Of a stretch of DNA of 64,000 nucleotides, positions 56,043-64,000 are shown in pieces. Both the position numbers and the translations under genes were made by a program. Position 1 is the stretch's first letter; each line of letters opens with the position of its first letter. Under the pieces are notes generated by a model. That model worked only from the letters and a program-made list of their open reading frames with translations, was not told the origin of the DNA and searched no databases. Source of the DNA: Jutongia hominis (GTDB taxonomy: Bacteria > Bacillota > Clostridia > Lachnospirales > Lachnospiraceae); contig NZ_JACRSW010000031.1 in the NCBI RefSeq assembly GCF_014384965.1, forward strand, positions 1 through 64,000, written 5' to 3'.

Positions 56043-58169
56043 TTATGCATTTTGTTCTTCTATTGCTACATTACCATGTTCTTTGTCACGCTGGTGAACT
56101 TTTTCTTTGATCATATCCCATGAACTTCTTATGATCACACCATCAAATATCCAAAGCATGGCAGGAAGGATACAGATTACAACAACCATACTGATCACCG
56201 CACCTCTTGCAAGCAATGTACAGATCGCACCGATCATATCGATACGTGAATAAATAGATACACCAAACGTTGCTGCAAAGAAGCAAAGTCCACTTGTTAA
56301 GATTGACTTAATTGAGGTCTGGTGTGCAACGATGATTGCATCTTTTTTGCTTCTCTTTCGGATCGTACGTTCTTTATGATAACGGTTCGTCATAAGGATC
56401 GCATAATCGACAGTAGCACCAAGCTGGATTGTTCCGATTACAATACTTGCCACGAACGGAAGCGATGTATGCGTATAATACGGAACTGCCATGTTACAAG
56501 CAATCGCGAATTCAATAACGGATACCAGAATGATCGGTATTGAAATTGACTTAAATGTGATCAGTATAATAATGAAGATCGCGGCGATTGAAATGATATT
56601 TACATTTTCCAGATCGACATTTGTAACATCGGAAAGATCTTTCATCAAAGGTGCTTCACCAATGACCATCCCCTTCTTCTGATATGATTTTACAATCTTA
56701 TCGATGGAATGGATCTGTGCATTGGATTCATCAGTCGCCGATGCATAATCCGAGCAGACAAATTGCAATTCATAATTACCTGTCTTTAACATTGTTTTGA
56801 TCTTATCCGGGATCAGGGAATCCGGAAGGTTTGGTCCTACGATGGAATCAAGACCTAATACCCATTTTACGCCATCTACTTTCTTTACTTTTGAAAGCAT
56901 TTCATTCTTTTCTTTGGCTGTCAATCCATCCTGTAATAAGATCATATGAATGGAACTCATATCAAAGTTTTCTTTCAACTGTTCGTTTGCTTTTGCACTG
57001 GGAATATCCTTCGGAAGGGATGTGTCCAGGTTATAATAGATCTCATAATTACTATTGCCATAAGCAGCCGGTGCAATCAGGATCGCAAATACGATCAAGG
57101 CTGCCCAATGATGTTTCACGATGAAATGCGATACATTATCCAAAGATGGAATCAACGCCTTATGGCTGGTCTTTTCGATCACTTTATCGAATGTAAGGAT
57201 CATAGCAGGTAAAATCGTTACACAGGCTACTACACCGATCACAACACCCTTTGACATTACAACACCGATGTTCGTACCTAACTTAAATGTCATAAAGCAA
57301 AGTGCGATGAATCCGGCAATTGTTGTAACCGAACTACTTGATACGGACTTAAATGTATTGGCGATCGCATGTGCCATGGCTCGTTTATTGTCTCCCGGAT
57401 AGCGGAGCTTATTCGCTTCATAACTCTCTAACAGGAAGATTGAATAATCCATCGTAACCGCTAATTGCAATACCGCGGCTAACGCCTGCGTAATATAGGA
57501 AATCTCACCTAAGAACAGATTACTTCCTAAGTTAAATACTATCGAAATACCGATTGTTGCCAAAAAGATCAATGGAGATACTACAGATTCCATTGTTATC
57601 AAAAGTACGATCAATGATAACACGGAAGCAACTACCACATAAACCGGCATTTCCTCTAATGCCAGGTTCTTAATGTCTGTTACGACACCGGACATTCCGC
57701 TGGCGTACACATTCGATGATACGGTAGAACGGATCTTTTCGATCGCTCCCATTGTTTCATCTGTTGATGTCGTTGAATCGAAAAAAGCGATCATCATCTT
57801 GGCATCACCGTTAAAGAAAGCTTTTCTTAAGTCCTCAGGAATCATTTCCGTTGGTACCGAGATGTCTAATGCATCATCATAGAATAATACATCCTTGACA
57901 TGATCAATCTTTTCAAGCTTATTCTCAAGTTTGACGGCATCTTTCATATCCATGTCTTCGACAATGATCATGGAGAAAGCACCCATTCCAAACTCATCTA
58001 CCATAATGTCCTGTCCTTTTACCGTTTCTAATGACTCCGGCAAATAACTGAGTACATCATAGTTGACACGGGTTGATACATAACCGAATGCTGCCGGTAT
58101 CAGAAGCAATACCGTCAAAATTAAAATGATGTTCTTATGTTTTGTAATCCACTTACCTATACGAATCAT
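56043..58169 (-). CDS. MMPL/RND-family export permease
   Basis: A 708-aa protein with two halves, each a membrane helix, an extracellular loop domain and a five-helix bundle (ATIGISIVFNLGSNLFLGEISY...VTMDYSIFLLE; SIVIGTIQLGATVDYAILMTNRY), the MMPL arrangement. Asp residues in VTMDYS and ATVDYA are the expected proton-relay positions. It exports a lipid, peptide or toxic compound; substrate unknown. It is first in the operon mmpl - heptad protein - tetR. Confidence 0.92.
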   Translation of the reverse strand: MIRIGKWITKHKNIILILTVLLLIPAAFGYVSTRVNYDVLSYLPESLETVKGQDIMVDEFGMGAFSMIIVEDMDMKDAVKLENKLEKIDHVKDVLFYDDALDISVPTEMIPEDLRKAFFNGDAKMMIAFFDSTTSTDETMGAIEKIRSTVSSNVYASGMSGVVTDIKNLALEEMPVYVVVASVLSLIVLLITMESVVSPLIFLATIGISIVFNLGSNLFLGEISYITQALAAVLQLAVTMDYSIFLLESYEANKLRYPGDNKRAMAHAIANTFKSVSSSSVTTIAGFIALCFMTFKLGTNIGVVMSKGVVIGVVACVTILPAMILTFDKVIEKTSHKALIPSLDNVSHFIVKHHWAALIVFAILIAPAAYGNSNYEIYYNLDTSLPKDIPSAKANEQLKENFDMSSIHMILLQDGLTAKEKNEMLSKVKKVDGVKWVLGLDSIVGPNLPDSLIPDKIKTMLKTGNYELQFVCSDYASATDESNAQIHSIDKIVKSYQKKGMVIGEAPLMKDLSDVTNVDLENVNIISIAAIFIIILITFKSISIPIILVSVIEFAIACNMAVPYYTHTSLPFVASIVIGTIQLGATVDYAILMTNRYHKERTIRKRSKKDAIIVAHQTSIKSILTSGLCFFAATFGVSIYSRIDMIGAICTLLARGAVISMVVVICILPAMLWIFDGVIIRSSWDMIKEKVHQRDKEHGNVAIEEQNA

Positions 58170-58208
58170 TTTCTCTCTTCCCTTCGTTAATAATAAATTT
58201 TATCAAAA

Positions 58209-58265
58209 TGACTAATGGTCATTTTTACTATAGCCTAGTATAGTAAAAAAATGACCATTAGTCAA
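58209..58265 (-). promoter_or_regulatory. MMPL operon promoter with double TetR operator
   Basis: TGACTAATGGTCA (58209-58221) and its inverse TGACCATTAGTCA (58252-58264) flank a second inverted pair, TACTATA/TATAGTA, making a 56-bp palindrome. It contains -35 TTGACT (58265-58260), 17-bp spacer and -10 TATACT (58242-58237). One operator covers the -35 box, the other the start of transcription. Confidence 0.9.
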
Positions 58266-58337
58266 TAATTATTTTTTCAATTAAGATTTCTTTAAGATTT
58301 GTATGAAAAATCTTAAAAATCCAAAGCAATTTCGGTG

Positions 58338-58400
58338 AATATACCACTATTGCACAAGCAGTTTCCTATTCAAAAAAGGGCAAAGCCAACGCTTTGCCCC
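58338..58400 (-). terminator. htpG terminator made from the dispersed hairpin repeat
   Basis: GGGCAAAGC (58378-58386) and GCTTTGCCC (58391-58399) pair around CAAC; the minus strand ends TTTTTTGAATAGG. The surrounding ATACCACTATTGCACAAGCAG...CCTATTC resembles the repeat at 3324-3509, so this terminator belongs to that family. Confidence 0.83.
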
Positions 58401-58436
58401 AACCGGCTGCTTATAAAAAGCAACTCTGCTTTCTAT

Positions 58437-60521
58437 TTATTTTGCAAGTAACATCATGATCTCATTACTTCTTGCTACAAAATCTGTCATTTCCTGTGCA
58501 GATAATGGCTTATGTGCCAACATGGCAAGATCATAAAGCTGTTTACAGAACATATCAACATATTCACCATCTTTGTTTTCTAAGATATATTGTACAAGCT
58601 TATTTGATGAGTTTAAGACCAAAGTCTCTCCGCCGCCAAACATACTCATATCCATGCCACCCATTCCACCGGCACTATACATCTTCATCATATCCTGCAT
58701 ACGACGTGTTTCTTCGGAAAGTGTCATCATAGACGATACATTTTCATTCTTTAACTTCTCGACTTTGACTTCTAACTGTTCTTTGCCTAAAGCTTTCTTA
58801 AAGACTTCTGTCAATGTTTCTGTCTCTTTCTTGATTGTCTCTTCGTCAGCTTCCTGCGTCATTGTTTCTGAGAGATCCGCATCAATACGCTGGAATTTTA
58901 CTTTTAGGTCACCCTGCTCTAACTGTGTGATAAACGGCTGGTCAATGCTGTGCTTTAAGATGATCGCATCGATATTCTGTTCTTTGAACATATTGATATA
59001 CTGGCTCTGCTGCTGCATATCGGTTACATAATATACTATCGTAGGCTCTTCTTCCTTGTCAGCCTCTGCTTTTTCGCTGTTTTCGGAAGTATCGTCCTTT
59101 GCATCTTCCTCTTTCGTCTGCTCTTTGCCTTCGGCTTTCTTTCGCTCTTCCACATATTCCGGCAGAGTAATAAACTTATCTTCTAAGTTTCTAAAGATAA
59201 TGAAATCTTCCATCTTCTCACGGAACTTCTGATCCTTTAAGCAGCCATATTTGATGAATGGACTGATATCATCCCAGTATTTCTCATAATTCTCACGTTC
59301 CACTTTATACATGCCTGATAATTTATCAGCAACTTTCTTCGTGATATAATCCGAGATTTTCTTTACAAAGCCATCATTCTGTAATGCGCTACGTGAAACG
59401 TTCAAAGGAAGATCAGGACAATCGATCACACCCTTTAAGAGCATTAAGAATTCCGGAATAACTTCTTTAATATTATCTGCAATAAATACCTGATTGTTGT
59501 ATAACTTGATCACGCCTTCTAAGTTATCGTATTCGGTATTTACTTTAGGGAAATACAGGATACCTTTTAAGTTAAATGGGTAATCCATATTCAAATGGAT
59601 CCAGAAAAGAGGTTCTTTGTAGTCATTGAATACTTTTCTGTAAAATTCTTTGTACTCATCATCTGTACAATCATTGGGATGTTTCATCCACAATGGCAAT
59701 GTATCACTGATCGAAACCGGACGTTTGTTGATCTTAACTTTTTCTTTACGCGGAGATACTTCTACGACTTCTTTTTCTCCGTTTTCATTTTCACGTTCTT
59801 CGGTCTTTGCTTCTTCTACGATATTTTCAACGACAACATCATCTTCTCTAAGATCTGCAGCGTCAATCGTTTCGTATTCCTGCTCGGCATTTGCTTTTGA
59901 TAAAAAGATCTCTACCGGCATGAATGAACAATATTTATTCAGCACTTCACGTACACGATATTCATTTGCAAATTCTACGCTGTCTTCTGACAGATATAAT
60001 GTGATCGTTGTACCGATCGTGTCTTTCGAACCATCTGTGATCTCAAAGTTGATGCCGCCTTCTGATTCCCAATGAACTGCTTTTGCGCCATCCTGCCATG
60101 ACAATGTATCGATCGTCACACGATCAGCTACCATAAATGCAGAGTAAAAACCAAGTCCAAAATGACCGATGATCTGCTCTTCATTTGTCTTATCTTTATA
60201 CTTCTCTAAAAAGTCTGTTGCTCCGGAAAAAGCCACCTGATTAATGTACTCTTGCACTTCATCTTCTGTCATACCAATTCCGGTATCGGTAAAGCTGATC
60301 GACTTTCCTTCGGTATCTACAACAACCTGTATCTCAGCTTTAAAATCATCAGGAAGTGTATATTCTCCCATAATATCTAATTTTTTTAATTTTGTGATCG
60401 CATCACAGCCGTTTGAGATCAATTCACGGATAAAAATGTCATGATCCGAGTATAACCACTTCTTAATGATCGGAAACATATTTTCAGAATCAATTGATAA
60501 ACTACCTGTTCTTGTTGACAT
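58437..60521 (-). CDS. htpG: Chaperone HtpG (Hsp90)
   Basis: A 694-aa ATP-dependent chaperone. The Bergerat-fold motifs are present: IRELISNGCDAITKLKK, ITFDT-type SFTDTGIGMTEDE and IGHFGLGFYSAFMVAD. A charged segment (about 215-245) and acidic insert near 490-520 (KEEDAKDDTSENSEKAEADKEEE) are longer than in E. coli. ATG 60521 has AGGAG at a better distance than the ATG two codons earlier. Its promoter is bracketed by two CIRCE operators. Confidence 0.96.
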   Translation of the reverse strand: MSTRTGSLSIDSENMFPIIKKWLYSDHDIFIRELISNGCDAITKLKKLDIMGEYTLPDDFKAEIQVVVDTEGKSISFTDTGIGMTEDEVQEYINQVAFSGATDFLEKYKDKTNEEQIIGHFGLGFYSAFMVADRVTIDTLSWQDGAKAVHWESEGGINFEITDGSKDTIGTTITLYLSEDSVEFANEYRVREVLNKYCSFMPVEIFLSKANAEQEYETIDAADLREDDVVVENIVEEAKTEERENENGEKEVVEVSPRKEKVKINKRPVSISDTLPLWMKHPNDCTDDEYKEFYRKVFNDYKEPLFWIHLNMDYPFNLKGILYFPKVNTEYDNLEGVIKLYNNQVFIADNIKEVIPEFLMLLKGVIDCPDLPLNVSRSALQNDGFVKKISDYITKKVADKLSGMYKVERENYEKYWDDISPFIKYGCLKDQKFREKMEDFIIFRNLEDKFITLPEYVEERKKAEGKEQTKEEDAKDDTSENSEKAEADKEEEPTIVYYVTDMQQQSQYINMFKEQNIDAIILKHSIDQPFITQLEQGDLKVKFQRIDADLSETMTQEADEETIKKETETLTEVFKKALGKEQLEVKVEKLKNENVSSMMTLSEETRRMQDMMKMYSAGGMGGMDMSMFGGGETLVLNSSNKLVQYILENKDGEYVDMFCKQLYDLAMLAHKPLSAQEMTDFVARSNEIMMLLAK

Positions 60522-60678
60522 ATTCATCTCTCCTATCTTTTTGCTTCTTATTATAATGTGACAACATGTACTCTGAATCAAAAAGCTTTCGTTTTTCCTT
60601 TCCTAGTCTTGTGTGGTTTACCACCGGAACGGATATTCATTCGTATCATGTCTTTATGTTCTCTTTTTCGGATTTGTA

Positions 60679-60785
60679 TTAGCAATCAACAAACTAGAGT
60701 GCTAATAACCCATGCAAAACATACTATAATACTCTTTTTCTAAAAAGTCAAGGGTATTTTAGCACTCTTTTTATCAGAGTGCTAA
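60679..60785 (-). promoter_or_regulatory. htpG promoter flanked by two CIRCE (HrcA) operators
   Basis: A perfect CIRCE, TTAGCACTC-N9-GAGTGCTAA, lies at 60759-60785, and a one-mismatch CIRCE, TTAGCAATC-N9-GAGTGCTAA, at 60679-60705. Between them is a consensus promoter: -35 TTGACT (60751-60746), 17 bp, -10 TATAGT (60728-60723). HrcA bound at both sites could repress by looping or occlusion. The remaining leader (60522-60678) and the upstream gap to 60947 show nothing else supported. Confidence 0.93.
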
Positions 60786-60947
60786 AATACCCTTATCATA
60801 TAAAAGATTTCGTTCTTTCCTGTTTTATCTTAGAATTTCTTCTTTCGACCTCTACATCCATTTTTCATGCTTTTTTATATCACAAAAATCCAGCTATTCA
60901 TTTACTTAAAAATCCGTTTTTTATAATAAGCTTCCTAACGATCTTTC

Positions 60948-61877
60948 CTAACGATTACAGATATATACCACATATCCTGCATACAGCACTAGCATAATGA
61001 TTCCTTCGGTGCGGTTGATCGTCTTTTTGGTTGCTGCAAAGATCAGTACCAGAATGCTCATAATCACTAAAACGATTATGTCAATAATATTTTGCATCGA
61101 AAATGTGATCGGAGAAATTGCCGCAGCTACACCAAGGACCAGCAAAATATTAAAGATATTTGAACCGATCACATTACCAAGTGCCATATCCACCTCATCT
61201 TTTCTTGCGGCTACGATCGATGTCACAAGTTCAGGAAGACTTGTTCCAAATGCTACGATCGTAAGACCGATCAATGTATCTGTCATGCCGAAATTTTTAG
61301 CAATCGTTGAAGCACTGTCTACTACCATATCTCCGCCAAACTTGATTGCAATGATACCGCCTGCGATAAAAAGAAAACATTTCCAGACAGGAAGAATCTC
61401 ATATTCTTCTTCATCGGACGCTGTCGCTCTCGCTTTTCTTGCTGATTGGATCATCCAGATCAAAAAGCAGGCAAAGAGAAATAACATTACAAACCCTTCC
61501 ATATGACCGACTAACATTCCGGTAAATCCAAATCCTAACAGAAGTAATGCTGCTACAATAGAAAACGGAAATTCTTTCTTTAAAGTTTCTTTCTGAACCG
61601 CTAACGGACAAAATAATGTACAGGCACCACAAACCACCATCAGATTAAAAGTATTTGATCCAACTGCATTGCTGATAGCAAGTCCGTTCTTATGTGCCAG
61701 TGCAGCCGTAATACTAACAGAACATTCCGGAAGACTTGTCCCCATTGCGACAATCGTAAGTCCAATGATCATGGATGGCACACGAAGCTGTTTTGCAACA
61801 CTCGAACTGCCTTCCACAAAAAAATCTGCTCCCTTGATCAACAATACAAATCCGATAATTAAAATAATATACTCCAT
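60948..61877 (-). CDS. Calcium/sodium antiporter family protein
   Basis: A 309-aa, 10-helix membrane protein of the CaCA/YrbG group. The two inverted alpha repeats are GTSLPECSVSITAALAHKNG...VGSNTFNL and GTSLPELVTSIVAARKDEVD...IGSNIFN, with the acidic residues needed for cation exchange. It probably exports Ca2+ in exchange for Na+ or K+. It lies 30 bp after mntP, so the two may be co-transcribed under the Mn2+ riboswitch. Confidence 0.9.
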   Translation of the reverse strand: MEYIILIIGFVLLIKGADFFVEGSSSVAKQLRVPSMIIGLTIVAMGTSLPECSVSITAALAHKNGLAISNAVGSNTFNLMVVCGACTLFCPLAVQKETLKKEFPFSIVAALLLLGFGFTGMLVGHMEGFVMLFLFACFLIWMIQSARKARATASDEEEYEILPVWKCFLFIAGGIIAIKFGGDMVVDSASTIAKNFGMTDTLIGLTIVAFGTSLPELVTSIVAARKDEVDMALGNVIGSNIFNILLVLGVAAAISPITFSMQNIIDIIVLVIMSILVLIFAATKKTINRTEGIIMLVLYAGYVVYICNR

Positions 61878-61907
61878 ATCAATCCTCCATTACTCTTTTT
61901 CTCTCTC

Positions 61908-62483
61908 TTAAAATGGCAACACGCCTAAATGTTCCAATAAAATCTTGATGCCAAGCACGATCAGGATCACACCGCCTACGATCTGCGCTTTTTTTTCATA
62001 TTTATTTCCAAATCGAAAACCGATGCCGACTCCGGCAAAAGAAATCATAAATGTAGTACACCCGATCAATGCGATTGATGTCCAGATATTTACACCCGGC
62101 AGTAATGCAAAAGTAACACCGATCGCTAATGCATCAATGCTGGTTGCAATCGCCATCAAAAAAAGCTGTCCGATATCCAGCTGGTCTCCTTCTGTCTCAA
62201 CTTCGTCTTTCTCCTTCAGACTTTCATAGATCATCTGTCCTCCAATAAAAACAAGAAGTCCGAATGCGATCCAATGGTCAAACTGCTCAATATACTTTTG
62301 AAAACGCGATCCGATAAACCAGCCAAGCCATGGCATCAATGCCTGAAAACCGCCAAAGAAAAGCGCGATCAGAAAAGCATTTTTCTTATTCAGCTTCGTC
62401 ATTCCCAGTCCTTTACAGACTGATACGGCGAAAGCATCCATCGATAAACCGATTCCGATCAATAATAATTCGATAATACTCAT
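61908..62483 (-). CDS. mntP: Manganese efflux pump MntP
   Basis: A 191-aa, six-helix membrane protein with the family motifs GLSMDAFAVSVCKGLG and IATSIDALAIGVTFALL. It exports excess Mn2+. ATG 62483 has GGAGGAAG upstream; the ORF remains open to 62621 through the leader RNA. A yybP-ykoY manganese riboswitch and terminator directly precede it. Confidence 0.95.
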   Translation of the reverse strand: MSIIELLLIGIGLSMDAFAVSVCKGLGMTKLNKKNAFLIALFFGGFQALMPWLGWFIGSRFQKYIEQFDHWIAFGLLVFIGGQMIYESLKEKDEVETEGDQLDIGQLFLMAIATSIDALAIGVTFALLPGVNIWTSIALIGCTTFMISFAGVGIGFRFGNKYEKKAQIVGGVILIVLGIKILLEHLGVLPF

Positions 62484-62559
62484 AATCTTCCTCCGTTTTG
62501 TATAAATGTCCCATATACATCTTATGTCAAAAATCCTTTGATTTCGCTCCATAAAGTAA

Positions 62560-62594
62560 GAAAAACAGGTACAATTCCGTACCTGTTTTTCAAA
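62560..62594 (-). terminator. Riboswitch-controlled terminator of mntP
   Basis: AAAAACAGGTAC (62591-62580) pairs with GTACCTGTTTTT (62573-62562) on the minus strand and ends in a T-run. It lies between the aptamer and mntP. A smaller stem GCACAG/CTGTGC (about 62601-62619) could be the alternative partner. Confidence 0.85.
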
Positions 62595-62617
62595 AACCCA
62601 GCACAGAAAAATACTGT

Positions 62618-62715
62618 GCATGAGTCTTGTTATTTAAGATTAAGCCAGACCTTTCGGACGAGTTTGTTGACTTAGTCACGCTTCTTTCGTATTACGCTAA
62701 CTACTCCCTCAATGC
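62618..62715 (-). promoter_or_regulatory. Manganese riboswitch (yybP-ykoY class)
   Basis: Minus-strand GCATTGAG (62715-62708) pairs with CTCATGC (62624-62618) as P1. Hallmark segments GGGAGTAG (62708-62701), GACTAAGTCAACAAACTCG, TCTGGCTTAAT and AACAAGACTCATGC follow in order, as in MntP-linked yybP-ykoY RNAs. Mn2+ binding is expected to prevent formation of the downstream terminator and switch mntP on. Confidence 0.93.
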
Positions 62716-62722
62716 TTTTGTC

Positions 62723-62751
62723 AGTATAGCAATAATGAGAAATTTTGTCAA
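62723..62751 (-). promoter_or_regulatory. Promoter of the riboswitch-mntP transcript
   Basis: -35 TTGACA (62751-62746), 17-bp spacer, -10 TATACT (62728-62723), starting transcription just before the aptamer. Confidence 0.9.
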
Positions 62752-62766
62752 CCAGCCACCCCTAAA

Positions 62767-62888
62767 TTCCTCTTCCCCCTTGGCATCCTATCGTTTATAA
62801 CTAATATCATGCGTCATATTTGTAAATATTGTATTCGCATTTTTGATTTGGTTTCCTTTTGGGGCACTGTTTCGATTGCTAGGTATTT
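62767..62888. repeat. Single-arm relative of the 52.3-kb palindrome
   Basis: TTCCTCT...GCATCCTATCG, ATGCGTCATAT, TTTCCTTTTGG, GCACTGTTTCGATTGCTA follow in the same order and spacing as in the arms of the 586-bp palindrome. The match stops within a few bases of the leuS stop codon. Confidence 0.78.
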
Positions 62889-62893
62889 CTTTC

Positions 62894-64000
62894 TTATTTT
62901 GCTACGATATTCACAATTCTTCCCGGAACATAAATCTCTTTGATAATATTGCCCGAAAGCTTATCACCTAATGCTTCTTTTGCTTTTGCAAGCACATCAT
63001 CTTTTGGATCATCTTTACCGATTGAAATCGTTGCTTTTGTCTTACCATTGATCTGAACAGCAATCTCAACAGTAGATTCTACGGTCTTTGCTTCTTCATA
63101 CTCCGGCCATGCTGTCTGATACAATCTGCCCTCTCCACCAAGAATAGACCAAAGTTCTTCTGTCATATGCGGAGCAACCGGATTTAATAATGTGATCAAC
63201 GTCTTGTATTCACCCTTTGTTACGGAATTCTTTTTATAGAATTCATTGATCAGAGACATCATTGCTGCGATTGCTGTATTAAACTTCAGGTTTTCAAAGT
63301 CATTGCTTACTTTTTTGATCGTCTGGTGCATCTTTGTCTCTAAATCTTTGGAATATCCTTCGTCCTCTGTCATCATAGACTGTAATTTCCATACACGTTC
63401 TAAGAAACGACGGCATCCTTTTACACCATCTTCTGACCATGATGCACTCAGATCAAATGCTCCGATAAACATTTCATATGTTCTAAGCGTATCTGCACCA
63501 TAATCATTGACAATATCATCCGGATTGACAACGTTACCACGGGATTTACTCATCTTCTCACCGTTTTCGCCAAGGATCATACCATGAGAAGTACGTTTCT
63601 GATAAGGTTCCGGTGTTGGAACGATCTTCTGGTCATAAAGGAATTTATGCCAGAAACGTGAATATAACAGATGAAGAGTTGTATGCTCCATACCACCGTT
63701 ATACCAGTCTACCGGAAGCCAGTATTCCAATGCTTCTTTGCTTGCAAGTGCTTCTGTATTCTTGGGATCGGTATAGCGCAGGAAATACCATGAAGATCCT
63801 GCCCACTGAGGCATGGTATCTGTCTCTCTCTTAGCAGGACCGCCACAGCATGGACAAGTTGTGTTTACCCAGTCTGTCATCGCTGCGAGTGGAGATTCTC
63901 CATTGTCTGTCGGCATATAGCTCTCTACTTCCGGAAGAAGAAGCGGAAGTTCACTTTCATCTAACGGTACATAACCACATTTATCACAATGAACGATTGG
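62894..64000 (-). CDS. leuS: Leucyl-tRNA synthetase, C-terminal part (runs off window)
   Basis: At least 368 residues are present and the frame stays open to the right edge, so the start is outside. Visible are the zinc cysteines ([16 protein letters not shown]), the signature [22 protein letters not shown] (catalytic KMSKS loop), and the C-terminal domain ending GRIVNIVAK. It charges tRNA-Leu. The single-arm repeat follows the stop directly. Confidence 0.96.
   Translation of the reverse strand, partial: PIVHCDKCGYVPLDESELPLLLPEVESYMPTDNGESPLAAMTDWVNTTCPCCGGPAKRETDTMPQWAGSSWYFLRYTDPKNTEALASKEALEYWLPVDWYNGGMEHTTLHLLYSRFWHKFLYDQKIVPTPEPYQKRTSHGMILGENGEKMSKSRGNVVNPDDIVNDYGADTLRTYEMFIGAFDLSASWSEDGVKGCRRFLERVWKLQSMMTEDEGYSKDLETKMHQTIKKVSNDFENLKFNTAIAAMMSLINEFYKKNSVTKGEYKTLITLLNPVAPHMTEELWSILGGEGRLYQTAWPEYEEAKTVESTVEIAVQINGKTKATISIGKDDPKDDVLAKAKEALGDKLSGNIIKEIYVPGRIVNIVAK

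Noticed and set aside
60567..60582. Third MITE copy (ATGTACTCTGAATC near htpG start)
   Set aside because: Only about 12 bases resemble the MITE end and neither arm nor inverted partner follows, so chance is likely.

Overview
The window looks like chromosomal DNA of a spore-forming, anaerobic, low-GC Firmicute, most likely Lachnospiraceae. The signs are Spo0A and a SpoIID-like protein, anaerobic NrdD/NrdG, many lipoproteins and BspA-like surface proteins, AT-rich intergenic DNA, strong AGGAGG ribosome sites and consensus sigma-A promoters. The genus cannot be fixed from sequence alone. No intact transposase, prophage, CRISPR array or tRNA gene was found.

Layout. 1-0.7 kb: 5' end of a 16S rRNA gene (minus strand) with tandem promoters. 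0.8-3.3 kb: MATE exporter and divergent MerR regulator sharing a MerR-type promoter. 3.6-5.8 kb: uracil salvage (upp, uracil permease). 6.0-8.7 kb: secreted ComEC-like lipoprotein and a PAS-CPBP membrane protein. 8.7-10.5 kb: aroB and tmRNA. 10.6-16.8 kb: extracellular proteins (polysaccharide deacetylase with an 88-bp tandem repeat at its 3' end, a BspA-like protein, a GHL10-like hydrolase). 17-26.8 kb: housekeeping block smpB-rnr-secG and gpmI, tpiA, pgk, gap. 27-31.9 kb: nrdG-nrdD under paired NrdR boxes, mutY, and an incomplete sigma-70-like protein. 32-42 kb: secreted protein, flavoprotein, YihY, SpoIID-like, CorA, MscS, a branching-enzyme homologue lacking catalytic residues, DUF1015. 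42-43.4 kb: a structured RNA leader before a HAD-GNAT fusion. 43.6-49.4 kb: two lipoproteins, citrate synthase, Spo0A and a three-gene two-component operon whose kinase has no sensor domain. 49.7-52.3 kb: asnS and a HydE-like radical SAM protein. 52.3-58.3 kb: a 586-bp giant palindrome, then a TetR-controlled MMPL export operon. 58.4-64 kb: htpG between two CIRCE elements, a cation antiporter, mntP behind a manganese riboswitch, and the 3' part of leuS.

Regulatory sites are unusually legible: MerR, TetR, HrcA, NrdR and Mn2+ control can each be matched to a neighbouring gene. The main unexplained material is (i) several families of small palindromic repeats, one with a clear 5-bp target duplication that splits a probable glgB-mscS operon; (ii) the 586-bp palindrome with a single-arm relative at 62.8 kb; (iii) the three-way-junction RNA leader at 42.1 kb; and (iv) the probable pseudoenzyme related to GlgB.
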